A DNA stretch of 45,501 nt. Origin: Planktothrix sp. PCC 11201 (GTDB lineage: Bacteria > Cyanobacteriota > Cyanobacteriia > Cyanobacteriales > Microcoleaceae). The DNA lies in assembly GCF_900009135.1 (NCBI RefSeq), contig NZ_LT797701.1, forward strand, positions 554,385 through 599,885, read 5' to 3'. Of the stretch, positions 16,972 to 26,174 are shown piece after piece (position 1 is the stretch's first letter; each line of letters starts with the position of its first letter). The notes under the pieces were generated by a model. It had not been told where the DNA came from, did not search any database, and was given only the letters and a program-made list of their open reading frames with translations. The translations under genes were made by a program, and so were the position numbers.

Positions 16972-18882
16972 CTACTTTAAATAAAATTGAAACCGTTGCT
17001 GCATTTGTTCTATGGTTAGTTTTTGTGTCCAATATTCCACCAAAGCATGACCAAATGCCCAAGCATTTTTTTCCGGGGGATTGGGATTTTCTAAAAGCAA
17101 CGGCCAGAGAATTAGTAAATCAAAATTCATCGGATCAGACTCTCCTGAATTTAATAATAAAAATAAGTCATAGGCCATCTGTAATTTACCAATGACAACG
17201 GGTAATTGTTCGACGGGAATTTTTTCTGCGAGTAACAAGGCTAAAGTCGGAGATCCTGTGGCTAAGGTAGAAATAAAACTCAGAATTGGACTTTTTAATA
17301 ACGCCGCTAATCCTTGAGTTGTTGCCATTTGAAAGGTATAATGATCAATGATTTTAGCCGTGGCAACAATTCGAGCTTCTTGATTTTGTAAAAATCGAGC
17401 TAAACGCATTTGTTTAGCGGGATTAATCGTTTCTAAAATAGCAATAGATAACCCATTTACTCCCCAAGGTTGGCGCTGGGTTTGACTATCCTGGGTAACA
17501 ATTGGTAACACGCGATCGCAATATTCTCCTAACTGTTCTAACCGATATTCTGTAGCCTCTCGAATCGCTTTTTCTTTGGGACGATTTCCCCATTGCCAAT
17601 CATAGGGCGGTTGCCATTCGCGGATGGGACGTAAGCGATCAACTTGGGTAATAATTGTAATAATGGGTAACTCTAATTCCTGCTGTTTGATCTCGCGTAA
17701 AAAATCCACATCCATCTGCAAAGCTGGGTCAAGGGCAGGGGTGACTAATAATAATAAATCTGCGTTAGTTGCATAGTCTAAAACCTGTTCTCGTAATTCA
17801 GGACGATTCACCTGTTCATAACCCGGAGTATCCCATAAATTCAGGCTCTCTCCGGTGTCTGTTTGCCACTGATAATTTTGAATCTGATCGGTACTGGGTA
17901 AGACATCGACGATGGCTTGATCCATTTGAAATAGGGTATTAATCAAACTACTTTTTCCTGCCCCTGTACGTCCAACCAAGAGCAAATTAACGGGTTTTTG
18001 TTCTAAGGTTTTAATCGGTTCTGTCGTTGTTAAAATATCCCGGAGGGCTTGGGTTTTTGCTTGAGGAAAGGAAAGATTATTAACAGAAAATTCCGTTACG
18101 GGTAAGGTGTCTCCACTATAAAGGGTGATCGCTTGACAACACAAATTTCTTAAAGCCACTTCTCGTAAAGATTGACTCAAATTAACTAATAATTGTTGTG
18201 TGGCTTGATTGGTAGTTTTTTGGGTCGAAACCCGCGCTAAAGCGGATACTGGATTTAACAGCCATTGCGCCCAATTCCAGACTTTTAAAAATTTACGAGC
18301 CGAGGGTTCTAACTTCTGATAAACTTGATAGGTTTGATAGGCTTGTCCAACGGTTACTTGATTTAAAGCTGGAGATAACTTTTGGATTAATTGATCCAAA
18401 TCATCCATAGTTCCCCGCATTAATTGATAGGCTTGGGGAATATAAATACTCAAAATAGGATATTGAACTTCAGGATGATAAATATTAGCTACGGTTGTCA
18501 CAACATCTTGACAGCGTTTCCAAAAAATCGAACTATCTTCCCAAATTGGCGGATCATTCTGGGCTGCTTTTAAAATTTCTTGTAGGGCTGTTTCAACTTG
18601 AGTAATATTGGAATTTATAGAAGGTTGTAATCTCGATTGATCCAAGGATAATTCTAGTTCCTCATTAAATTTGGCTGTGACGGTTTCCATCTCTTTCAGC
18701 ATTGGTTGAGTCCATTGGACTAATAACCAACGCCAACCCACAAAAATCAAGGTAAATACCGCCCAAATCCAATTCATTCCCCAATCATGAATCGTGACCC
18801 CCGCCGCCGTTAGCAAAAAAATCACAATCATTGCCATCGGTGCGATCAATACCATCCATTGCCATAGTTTGAGTCTAATCAT
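16972..18882 (-). CDS. Membrane-anchored GTPase (dynamin/Era-like P-loop)
   Basis: 636 residues from the ATG at 18882, chosen because GAGGA sits 7 nt upstream; an in-frame ATG at 18903 has no such site. Two membrane helices at about 9-28 and 35-56 come first, then a helical region. The G domain follows with GRTGAGKSS (about 304-312), DTPGYE (G3) and TQVD (G4). The last 150 residues are helical. Known relatives are GTPases of unknown role in cyanobacteria. It is divergent from the AI-2E-type transporter gene. The exact function is not known. Confidence 0.82.
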   Translation of the reverse strand: MIRLKLWQWMVLIAPMAMIVIFLLTAAGVTIHDWGMNWIWAVFTLIFVGWRWLLVQWTQPMLKEMETVTAKFNEELELSLDQSRLQPSINSNITQVETALQEILKAAQNDPPIWEDSSIFWKRCQDVVTTVANIYHPEVQYPILSIYIPQAYQLMRGTMDDLDQLIQKLSPALNQVTVGQAYQTYQVYQKLEPSARKFLKVWNWAQWLLNPVSALARVSTQKTTNQATQQLLVNLSQSLREVALRNLCCQAITLYSGDTLPVTEFSVNNLSFPQAKTQALRDILTTTEPIKTLEQKPVNLLLVGRTGAGKSSLINTLFQMDQAIVDVLPSTDQIQNYQWQTDTGESLNLWDTPGYEQVNRPELREQVLDYATNADLLLLVTPALDPALQMDVDFLREIKQQELELPIITIITQVDRLRPIREWQPPYDWQWGNRPKEKAIREATEYRLEQLGEYCDRVLPIVTQDSQTQRQPWGVNGLSIAILETINPAKQMRLARFLQNQEARIVATAKIIDHYTFQMATTQGLAALLKSPILSFISTLATGSPTLALLLAEKIPVEQLPVVIGKLQMAYDLFLLLNSGESDPMNFDLLILWPLLLENPNPPEKNAWAFGHALVEYWTQKLTIEQMQQRFQFYLK

Positions 18883-19017
18883 CGTTGCTTCCTCAAAATT
18901 CATAGACTATTGTTAAAGATAGATCATTCAATCAGAATTTAACCGATTAAGAAAGTGCGATTGTAAGTCAACAAGATCCGCTAAAATGTTAAGGTTGGCT
19001 AAAATTGAGTCGTTCCA

Positions 19018-20100
19018 ATGGATAATTTACCCCCAGATTCTCAAGATAGTGCTTTTTGGAACCAGATTAGCACGAATGGTTTAGTGCGATTTTTATTGTT
19101 TTTTGCCTCTGGATGGGCATTAATTTTAATTTTTAACTATTTTGAAAGTATCTTTTTTACCTTTGTTTTAGCTGCCATTTTTGCGTTTCTTCTCAACTAT
19201 CCTGTGCGATATTTAGAACGCTATTTGGGTCGAGGGTTTGCGTTAGGAATTGTTCTATTTTTGAGTCTATTCATCGTAGTTGCAACAGGATTAGCCCTGG
19301 GAACGATGTTTTTCAATCAGTTTCAACAGCTTCTCTCTCTTGTTGTTGAAAATTTAACCTCAACAGATAATCCTTTTGACAATTTACAAGAGTTTTTTAC
19401 CAATCGGAAAGTTAATATTAATCTCGCTCCCCTAGAAGCTGAATTTAATAAGTCTTTAGTCACACTCGCGAGTATTCTTGTCGGTACTTTTTCTTCTTTA
19501 CCGAATACATTCCTTTCATTCGTTATCATTTTTGTTATTTCATTTTTTATGCTAATTGATGGTGAAAGACTATGGTTTTTATTATTAAAAACAGTTCCTT
19601 ATAGCTATCGTAACCAATTTTCTTTAGCTGTTCAAAGAAGTTTTCTGGGCTTCTTTCGAGGTCAACTTTTACTATCAGTTTTTTTAGGAGTATCTAGTTT
19701 TATAGTCTATAGTATCTTGGGAATACCTTTTTCTTTGTCTCTAGCGATTATTATTAGCTTATTTGATTTCATCCCAGGAATTGGGGCAACTTTGGGAATT
19801 TTAATCATTAGTTTAATTATTTTAATTCAAAGTGGTTGGTTTGTGATGTTACAAGTAGTCGTTGTCAGTGTGATTTTACAGCAAATTCAGGATAATTTTA
19901 TTGGCCCTAAAATTATGCAAAGTTCTGTGAATATTAACCCTGTAGTTTTGTTTTTTGCTTTGATGATTGGGGCTAGAATTGCTGGGATTTTAGGCGTATT
20001 TCTATCCGTTCCTATTGCGGGCGTGATTGTTAATTTATTAGATATTGAAGAAATGCAATCTAAAGAAGGGAATAAAGATTCTCTTGAAGCTAAAACCTGA
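19018..20100 (+). CDS. AI-2E family (PerM-like) transporter
   Basis: 360 residues with about eight membrane helices. The family pattern is visible: paired N-terminal helices (about 22-75), a soluble central part (about 105-150), and the C-terminal helices with DFIPGIGATLGI, the QQIQDNFIGPKIMQ segment and GILGVFLSVPIAG. Members move small solutes across the inner membrane; the substrates are mostly unknown, and autoinducer-2 export is proven for only a few. It ends 17 bp from the convergent hpnB gene, with a short AAACC-G-GGTTT hairpin and a T-run in between. Confidence 0.9.
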   Translation: MDNLPPDSQDSAFWNQISTNGLVRFLLFFASGWALILIFNYFESIFFTFVLAAIFAFLLNYPVRYLERYLGRGFALGIVLFLSLFIVVATGLALGTMFFNQFQQLLSLVVENLTSTDNPFDNLQEFFTNRKVNINLAPLEAEFNKSLVTLASILVGTFSSLPNTFLSFVIIFVISFFMLIDGERLWFLLLKTVPYSYRNQFSLAVQRSFLGFFRGQLLLSVFLGVSSFIVYSILGIPFSLSLAIIISLFDFIPGIGATLGILIISLIILIQSGWFVMLQVVVVSVILQQIQDNFIGPKIMQSSVNINPVVLFFALMIGARIAGILGVFLSVPIAGVIVNLLDIEEMQSKEGNKDSLEAKT

Positions 20101-20117
20101 CCTAGAAACCGGGTTTT

Positions 20118-21383
20118 TTAATAAGTTCTTCCCTTCCAACTTCCTCCTTTTCCTCGCCAATATCTCAAGGCGGAATCTAAAGTCATTAAGGCATATAAAA
20201 ATCCAATAAATGGTAAAGTTAATCCCCAAATTGGAGAAAGCTGATAGAGTTTTAGGGTAGGATAATAGGCGGTTTCCATCAATAACCCCGTTAATAAAGC
20301 TAAGACTATAATTAACCCATTTCCCTGAACCATTCCCCAGATTAAACTTAGAGGTGATATGAAATAAATTAAAACCATACCGACTAGGGTTGATCCTAAT
20401 AACAGAGTCGAAAAATTCAGTTGACTAAATGCTGTTCTGGCTACCATATCCCAAATACTTGATAAATTAGGATAGGGTCTTAAACTGTGGGTTGTTTCTG
20501 TTAACCCTAACCAAATCGGATAATAGGATTTTGATGTAAAAGGAAAGATAAAACTCCCTATAGAAAAACCCTGATTTACGGGTGTTAGTAATTCCCCTTC
20601 TTCTCCCCCTTTACCAAGGAGAGTTGGGGGGGTATTCTTCACCGCTTGCGCTAAGGAACAATCATCAATTAATGCTTGTTTTAAAATAGATAAACCCCCA
20701 ATGCGAGTTAATGCTTCCTGACGAATTAAAATACATCCTCCCGCCGCCGCCGCCAGTTGACTTTGAGGGTGATTTACCCAACGAAAAGGATATAATTTTT
20801 GAAAGAAAAATACAAAAGCTGGAATTAATAATTTTTCCCAAAAACTTTGACAACGTAATAAAACCATTAAGGAAACCAATTGTAAGTTTTCGGTTTCGGC
20901 TTTTTCAACTAATTGCTTTAAATTATCGGGAGAATGTTCAATATCAGCATCGGTAAATAAAATATATTGGGGGATATAATTTAACATAGAAATATATTTA
21001 ACTCCCTGTTCCATCGCCCAAAGTTTCCCAGTCCATCCCGCAGGTAAAGGTTGAGAGGTAATAATATTTAATCTGTCTGTTTGATTTAAACTTTGAGCAG
21101 TTTCCTGGGCAATATTTGCTGTTTCATCATTACTTTGATCATCAACTAAAATAATAGAAAATGAACCAGGATAGTTTTGATTGAGAAGCGATCGCAAACT
21201 CGTAGAAATTAACTCGGCTTCATTTCTAGCCGGAACAATTATAGCAACAGAAGGATAATTTAATAACGGTTCTTGAACCTCAGAAAGCCGTTGATCTCCT
21301 TGCCAAAATTGACCTCTAAATCCTAATAATATTATCCATATTATTAAAGAGAATAGCGTTAAAGTTAAAATTAAATTTTCCAT
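20118..21383 (-). CDS. hpnB: Hopanoid-associated glycosyltransferase HpnB (GT2), with in-frame insertion
   Basis: 421 residues. One N-terminal membrane helix (about 3-22) is followed by a GT-A domain with VDDQSNDETA and FTDADIEH (metal-binding D-x-D-type motif) and IDDCSLAQAVK at about 239-249. Four C-terminal helices (about 318-405) follow. Being divergent from shc strongly supports a role in hopanoid side-chain or glycoside formation at the membrane. Residues about 250-288 (T-P-P-T-L-L-G-K-G-G and after) split the usual ALAxAVK...IWLGLT region. They look like an inserted repeat that kept the frame. Activity may still be normal, since the insert sits in a loop between conserved blocks. Confidence 0.85.
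   Translation of the reverse strand: MENLILTLTLFSLIIWIILLGFRGQFWQGDQRLSEVQEPLLNYPSVAIIVPARNEAELISTSLRSLLNQNYPGSFSIILVDDQSNDETANIAQETAQSLNQTDRLNIITSQPLPAGWTGKLWAMEQGVKYISMLNYIPQYILFTDADIEHSPDNLKQLVEKAETENLQLVSLMVLLRCQSFWEKLLIPAFVFFFQKLYPFRWVNHPQSQLAAAAGGCILIRQEALTRIGGLSILKQALIDDCSLAQAVKNTPPTLLGKGGEEGELLTPVNQGFSIGSFIFPFTSKSYYPIWLGLTETTHSLRPYPNLSSIWDMVARTAFSQLNFSTLLLGSTLVGMVLIYFISPLSLIWGMVQGNGLIIVLALLTGLLMETAYYPTLKLYQLSPIWGLTLPFIGFLYALMTLDSALRYWRGKGGSWKGRTY
20520..20636 (-). repeat. In-frame repeat-like insertion within hpnB
   Basis: About 39 codons between the conserved IDDCSLAQAVK and PIWLGLTE blocks of HpnB. The core CCCCCTTTACCAAGGAGAG followed by TTGGGGGG is of a type scattered through filamentous cyanobacterial genomes (peptide P-P-T-L-L-G-K-G-G). 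The boundaries are estimated from the family pattern. Confidence 0.55.
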
Positions 21384-21567
21384 TTTAAAATTAATGTAAT
21401 TACAGCCCCAAAAAATCGGCTAATTTCTGGCATAAACACCTTCTCGATAACAACATTAAATCGGCACTAAACAAAAAATTACAAAATTAGCTTTAAAATT
21501 TATTATATAATAAAACTCTGATTAATTCAACAAAAAATATGATATAATATCTGTAACCAATTAAAAA

Positions 21568-23571
21568 ATGATATTCTCAAAAACAGTAGCAGGAGTTAAA
21601 CAGATAACAATGAAAATAGAAAATCAAGTCTCTGTAACTCAATTAAAAGATGCGATCGCAGCCAGTCAAAACTTTCTATTCTCTCAACAAAATCCCGACG
21701 GTTATTGGTGGGCAGAATTAGAATCTAATGTAACAATTATATCAGAAATTATCCTTTTATACAAGATTTGGGGAATCGATCAAACTCGCCCTTTATCTAA
21801 AGCCGAAACCTACTTACGTTCCCAACAACGAGATCATGGAGGTTGGGAATTATTTTATGGAGATGGCGGGGAACTCAGTACCACCGTTGAAGCCTATATG
21901 GCATTAAAAATATTAGGGGTATCTGAAACAGATCACGCCTTAATTAAAGCTAAAAAATTTATTTTAGAACGGGGTGGAATCACCAAAACCAGGATTTTTA
22001 CTAAGCTACATTTAGCCTTAATTGGGTGTTATGAATGGCGAGGAATTCCCTCAATTCCCCCTTGGATTATGTTGTTACCCGAAGGTTCTCCATTTACGAT
22101 TTATGAAATGTCGAGTTGGGCTAGAAGTAGTACCGTCCCTTTGTTGATTGTATTTGATAAAAAACCTATTTTTCGGTTTGATTCTAGTCTAAATTTAGAT
22201 GAATTATATACTGAAGGACGACAAAATGCCATCTTTGAACTGTCTAAAAATAATGATTGGACAGATATATTTATCGGGTTAGATCATATTTTCAAATTTT
22301 CCGAATTATTTAATATTATTCCTTTACGAGAACAGGGGTTAAAAGCAGCCGAAAAATGGATTTTAGAACGACAAGAAATAACTGGGGATTGGGCGGGAAT
22401 TATCCCAGCCATGTTAAATTCTTTATTGGCGTTAAAATGCTTGAATTATTCGGTATCTGATCCAATTGTTCAACGGGGTTTAGAAGCTATAGATAATTTT
22501 GCTATAGAAACAGAAGAAACTTATCGGATGCAAGCCTGTGTATCTCCTGTTTGGGATACGGCTTGGGTTATTCGAGCTTTAATTGAATCAGGAATTAACC
22601 CTGATCATCCTGCTATTACTCAAAGTTCAGAGTGGTTAATTCGTCAACAAATCTTAGACTATGGAGATTGGAATATTAAAAATAAACAGGGAAAACCTGG
22701 GGGATGGGCGTTTGAATTTATGAATCAATTTTATCCTGATTTAGATGATTCTGCTGTGGTCGTTATGGCATTAAATCAAGCTAAAATTGCCGATGAATCC
22801 TTGAAAACAGCAACGATAACTAGAGGGATTGATTGGATGATTTCAATGCAGTGCAAAGCCGGAGGTTGGGCAGCTTTTGATATGGATAATGATCAGGATT
22901 GGATTAATGCAGTTCCCTATGGGGATTTAAAAGCCATGATTGATCCTAATACGGCGGATGTTACAGCGAGAGTGATTGAAATGTTAGGAGAATTAGATCC
23001 TAATTCCTCAGAATTTCAATTGAAAATTCAATCGTTGAAACCATCAATTGAACGGGCAATTTCCTATTTAAAACAGGAACAAGAAACCGATGGTAGTTGG
23101 TTCGGACGTTGGGGCGTGAATTATATTTATGGAACCAGTGGGGTATTATCAGCATTAGCGGTAATTAATCCTATTTATAAACAGTGGGGTCATGGTTGTC
23201 TTCAACCCTTGATGAAACGAGGGGCAAATTGGTTAGTTAGTTGTCAAAATATTGATGGAGGTTGGGGAGAAACCTGCCACAGTTATAATAATCCTAAATT
23301 GAAAGGAAAAGGGGTTAGTACCGCCTCACAAACTGCTTGGGCATTAATTGGTTTAATGGCAACGGGACAAGTAACAGGAAGCTATGAAATGGAGATAATT
23401 ACAGCAGGAATTAACTATTTAATTTCAACACAACTTTCCGATGGTCGCTGGGATGAATCGGAATTTACGGGAACTGGATTTCCGGGACATTTTTATATAA
23501 AATATCATTACTATCAACATTATTTTCCATTATTAGCATTAGGTCGTTATCAAAAGTTACAAGAACTTTAA
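21568..23571 (+). CDS. shc: Squalene-hopene cyclase
   Basis: 667 residues, full length. It cyclises squalene to hopene at the membrane surface. The catalytic DxDD motif is DLDD at 391-394. QW motifs recur, for example GGWELFYG, GGWAAFDMDNDQDW, DGSWFGRWGVNY and DGGWGETCHSY. A TATAAT at 21543-21548 lies close to the first ATG (21568), so the leader would be very short. A second in-frame ATG at 21610 is a possible true start, but neither has a good ribosome-binding site. It is divergent from hpnB with 184 bp of very AT-rich DNA between them. Confidence 0.96.
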   Translation: MIFSKTVAGVKQITMKIENQVSVTQLKDAIAASQNFLFSQQNPDGYWWAELESNVTIISEIILLYKIWGIDQTRPLSKAETYLRSQQRDHGGWELFYGDGGELSTTVEAYMALKILGVSETDHALIKAKKFILERGGITKTRIFTKLHLALIGCYEWRGIPSIPPWIMLLPEGSPFTIYEMSSWARSSTVPLLIVFDKKPIFRFDSSLNLDELYTEGRQNAIFELSKNNDWTDIFIGLDHIFKFSELFNIIPLREQGLKAAEKWILERQEITGDWAGIIPAMLNSLLALKCLNYSVSDPIVQRGLEAIDNFAIETEETYRMQACVSPVWDTAWVIRALIESGINPDHPAITQSSEWLIRQQILDYGDWNIKNKQGKPGGWAFEFMNQFYPDLDDSAVVVMALNQAKIADESLKTATITRGIDWMISMQCKAGGWAAFDMDNDQDWINAVPYGDLKAMIDPNTADVTARVIEMLGELDPNSSEFQLKIQSLKPSIERAISYLKQEQETDGSWFGRWGVNYIYGTSGVLSALAVINPIYKQWGHGCLQPLMKRGANWLVSCQNIDGGWGETCHSYNNPKLKGKGVSTASQTAWALIGLMATGQVTGSYEMEIITAGINYLISTQLSDGRWDESEFTGTGFPGHFYIKYHYYQHYFPLLALGRYQKLQEL

Positions 23572-23668
23572 CTCGATATGGAGCGGGTTATATGTCAGCA
23601 AGGGATTGAAGGTTTATAATTTGGGGAATTAGGGCTAAAGCCCAATAACAAATTAATTTGAATGAAAA

Positions 23669-24139
23669 ATGGGTCATCGAGAAAAAGTTATTGTTTCACT
23701 GGGTGTAATTGCATCAATTACATCTTTGATAATTGGGATGGCAAGGACAGCTACGGTATCGGAAAAAACTATGGTGAAACCGGATTATCAGCGATTGGAG
23801 CATTTATTATTAGCAAAACAATTTACAAAAGCTGAACTACAAACCTATAGAATCATGCTGTTGGTTTTAGGAAAAAATCCGAAATATTCTGATCCAATTA
23901 AGTTAAAAAAACGAGATATTGCTAAACTTCCCTGTGAAGATTTAAGGAAAATAGAAAAAATTTGGCATCCTTATACCCAGGGAACTATTCATTTTAGAAA
24001 TAAAATCATGAGTTGGCAAAATGATCAACAAAATTTAAGTTCTGCGATTATTTCCCGCTTGGATATTTGTAGAATTGAAGATATCAAAAATTCCACTGTT
24101 AAGCAGCACGGTTCCGAAAAGCAGACAATTTTTTCCTGA
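23669..24139 (+). CDS. Membrane-anchored, truncated GUN4-like protein
   Basis: 156 residues. A hydrophobic anchor at about 7-24 is followed by a segment like the first part of a GUN4 domain (about 39-112): YQRLEHLLLAKQFTKAE, then Y-R-I-M-L, then LPCEDLRKIEKIWHPYTQG. GUN4 binds porphyrins and activates Mg-chelatase or serves as a tetrapyrrole-sensing domain in kinases. The later half of the GUN4 fold (tryptophan-rich part) is missing, and the last 40 residues match nothing I recognise. It may be a degenerate or minimal form. It follows shc by about 100 bp, with a GGGCT-AA-AGCCC hairpin at 23632-23643 in the gap. Confidence 0.6.
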   Translation: MGHREKVIVSLGVIASITSLIIGMARTATVSEKTMVKPDYQRLEHLLLAKQFTKAELQTYRIMLLVLGKNPKYSDPIKLKKRDIAKLPCEDLRKIEKIWHPYTQGTIHFRNKIMSWQNDQQNLSSAIISRLDICRIEDIKNSTVKQHGSEKQTIFS

Positions 24140-24210
24140 TTTTAGTATTAGCGTTGATCAAGTTTTAGGGAAAATAGTATGATTGAGAAAATAAGACGGA
24201 GTTAGAAATA

Positions 24211-24273
24211 GAAACCGGGTTTTTGTTGTTAGCTTGACTTCTGCAATTAAGATTTATTGCAAAACCAGGTTTC
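24211..24273. repeat. Nested inverted repeat (GAAACC family)
   Basis: GAAACCGGGTTTTTG (24211-24225) pairs with CAAAACCAGGTTTC (24260-24273) with few mismatches. An inner TGCAAT...ATTGCA stem lies in the loop. Related GAAACC-type hairpins occur at 20104-20116 and 33434-33464. It may also end transcription between the two convergent genes. Confidence 0.65.
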
Positions 24274-24323
24274 TGGGTTGCATCGAAACTCTGTCGGTAT
24301 TTGTGCGGGCGGATATAAGGAAA

Positions 24324-24755
24324 TTAAATTGGTAAAAATTGAAGATCTAAGGTTTGTTCTAAGGTATAGGGACAAACTTCGGGAAAGATTTGTTCACCGA
24401 GTTTTGTTTCTCGAATAGCTAAGGCTAATCCTAATTCATAAGCATCGGGTAAAACTTGATTCAAATAGGGCTTTAAACTGGGACTATCTTGTAATAAAAA
24501 CTTAATTTGTACTCGTTGTTCTCGAATTGTTCCTAACCAGCTATTGGTTCGTTTATTAGGTTGAAATTGCCATTTTAATAAATGTCCTAAGAGAATCCCT
24601 AATCTATTTCTAAGTTCTTGCCGTTCTTTCCTGCCCAAAGCTTCTATTTCCTCAATTAAATTTAGATGATCTAACTGTTGCCATTGTTTAGTTTTAAGCA
24701 AATTAACTTGATTTTGAATCCAACCATAAAAATCGGTTTCATATAAATCCGTCAT
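24324..24755 (-). CDS. DUF29 family protein
   Basis: 143 residues. The family features are the start TDLYETDFYGWIQNQ, the central LIEEIEALGRKERQELRNRL and HLLKWQFQP, and the later YELGLALAIRET. DUF29 proteins are abundant in cyanobacteria; their function is unknown. An excellent ribosome-binding site (AGGAGG, 4 nt before ATG) is present. The gene begins 10 bp after the stop of the upstream GTPase gene, so the two form an operon. The sequence is complete, with no membrane segments. Confidence 0.88.
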   Translation of the reverse strand: MTDLYETDFYGWIQNQVNLLKTKQWQQLDHLNLIEEIEALGRKERQELRNRLGILLGHLLKWQFQPNKRTNSWLGTIREQRVQIKFLLQDSPSLKPYLNQVLPDAYELGLALAIRETKLGEQIFPEVCPYTLEQTLDLQFLPI

Positions 24756-24765
24756 ATTTCCTCCT

Positions 24766-26055
24766 TTATTTTGATGAATTGATCCCTTTAAACCTTTCTT
24801 TTGCTGTGCTAAAAGCCTCTTTCATCACCGCTTGAATTTTTTGCGAATCAGGTTTTTTCCCTCCCATTAAATCCCCGAAATAAACACAAGCTCCTTCCCC
24901 TAATGCCCAAGTATAGGCGGCAGCCCAAGACGCAGCAATAACACTCCCAAAACCGGGGATAAATTTAATTAGTTCCCGACCGATCATTTGGGCGAAAAAC
25001 CCTCCAGCGATCGCACTAACTAAACCTCCAGCTTGAGAAATATTTAAGATTTTTCCATAGAGATTTCCTAATAACACCACTAGAGAAACTTGTAAGGCTG
25101 TTAAGACAGGCATAGTGGCAAAAGGAAGGGGAACTGCTGCAACGGTCGCCGCCATAATACTAAAGGCTAAAATATACCGTCGTCCCACATCTCGATAGAT
25201 GTTTCCCAGTTGATTATTAACCTCTCCATTTAATAATTCATGAATCGTTCGAGCTTCGGCTTCAGGAAGCAAATCAGCTAAGGTATCCCGTAGAGATTCT
25301 AAGCCATAAAGTACAGGATTATAACCATCTTCTTCCAGAGTAAAATCAATTAAAACCGCCTGATCATACAAGCCTTTAAACGCTATTTTTAAGGCTGCAA
25401 AAGCCCGAATAATATCCTCAAAATCCGGGGGATAAATCGGATGATTTTCAGTTTGGGGCGGATAAATTTCATGGAGGCAAGTAACCACTAATAGACAGGG
25501 AATATTAGGATAGGTTTTGCGTAAGCTTTCGGCAATTGTGCGGAGGGTATCGGTAGCAAAATCATTGATTTTAACCGTTAAAATTAGAACCCTAGCCCCT
25601 TGACTTTCTTTCTGCAAATCGCCGATTAATTCTTCAATTATGATGGAAGTATCTTGGTTGATATCTCCTAAACCAACGGTATCTTTAAAAATGAGTAAAG
25701 GTAAATCATTAGACGGATAAGCATAACGTTCTGTATTTTGGGTATGGGGCCGAAATCCTTGACCAATAATTTCGGCTGAAACTCCCGTTAATCCCCGAAC
25801 AATTGAGCTTTTACCCGCTTGAGGTTTACCAATTAATAGGGCTTCTGTCGTGGGGAGTTCTGCCCGAATTGTTTCTAAAATCTCAGCAATTTGTGTTTCA
25901 TTGACATTAAACCATTGGACAAAGGTTTTAGCGATTCGGTCAGTGGGGAATAGTCTTTTTAATTGTTGGGTTGTCCGACGCCAACCCCCATTGATCCGAG
26001 GGAGATTAGCCGATGTCGGTTGATTAGAGGGTTGGGTATCCGGGGTTTCAGTCAT
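24766..26055 (-). CDS. Era-like GTPase with C-terminal membrane domain (DUF697-like)
   Basis: 429 residues. The G domain has GKPQAGKSS (76-84) and KDTVGLGD (G3). The G4 position reads TCLHE rather than NKxD, so base specificity is doubtful. Three or four hydrophobic helices at about 295-395 form the membrane part. Proteins with this plan are widespread, of unknown role, possibly in membrane stress. It is followed by the DUF29 gene and is divergent from the RHH-like gene, with an inverted-repeat control region between. Confidence 0.82.
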   Translation of the reverse strand: MTETPDTQPSNQPTSANLPRINGGWRRTTQQLKRLFPTDRIAKTFVQWFNVNETQIAEILETIRAELPTTEALLIGKPQAGKSSIVRGLTGVSAEIIGQGFRPHTQNTERYAYPSNDLPLLIFKDTVGLGDINQDTSIIIEELIGDLQKESQGARVLILTVKINDFATDTLRTIAESLRKTYPNIPCLLVVTCLHEIYPPQTENHPIYPPDFEDIIRAFAALKIAFKGLYDQAVLIDFTLEEDGYNPVLYGLESLRDTLADLLPEAEARTIHELLNGEVNNQLGNIYRDVGRRYILAFSIMAATVAAVPLPFATMPVLTALQVSLVVLLGNLYGKILNISQAGGLVSAIAGGFFAQMIGRELIKFIPGFGSVIAASWAAAYTWALGEGACVYFGDLMGGKKPDSQKIQAVMKEAFSTAKERFKGINSSK

Positions 26056-26106
26056 AGGTTGGATCTGATATTTTCCAAATAGAGCTAATCGGTTTAATAT
26101 TAATAG

Positions 26107-26160
26107 TATGCTAATGGTAGCGTACTTGTTTACAAGTAGTGTTAATGTTGAGGTAGCATA
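26107..26160. promoter_or_regulatory. Nested inverted-repeat operator candidate
   Basis: The inner palindrome TACTTGT-TT-ACAAGTA (26123-26138) has perfect 7-bp arms. The outer pair TATGCTA (26107-26113) and TAGCATA (26154-26160) is also perfect and centred within 3 bp of the inner one. It lies between the divergent GTPase and RHH-like genes, 15-70 bp upstream of each start. This is a likely binding site for the RHH-like protein, by analogy with autoregulated RHH systems; the link itself is inference. Confidence 0.55.
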
Positions 26161-26174
26161 ATTTAATTATACTC

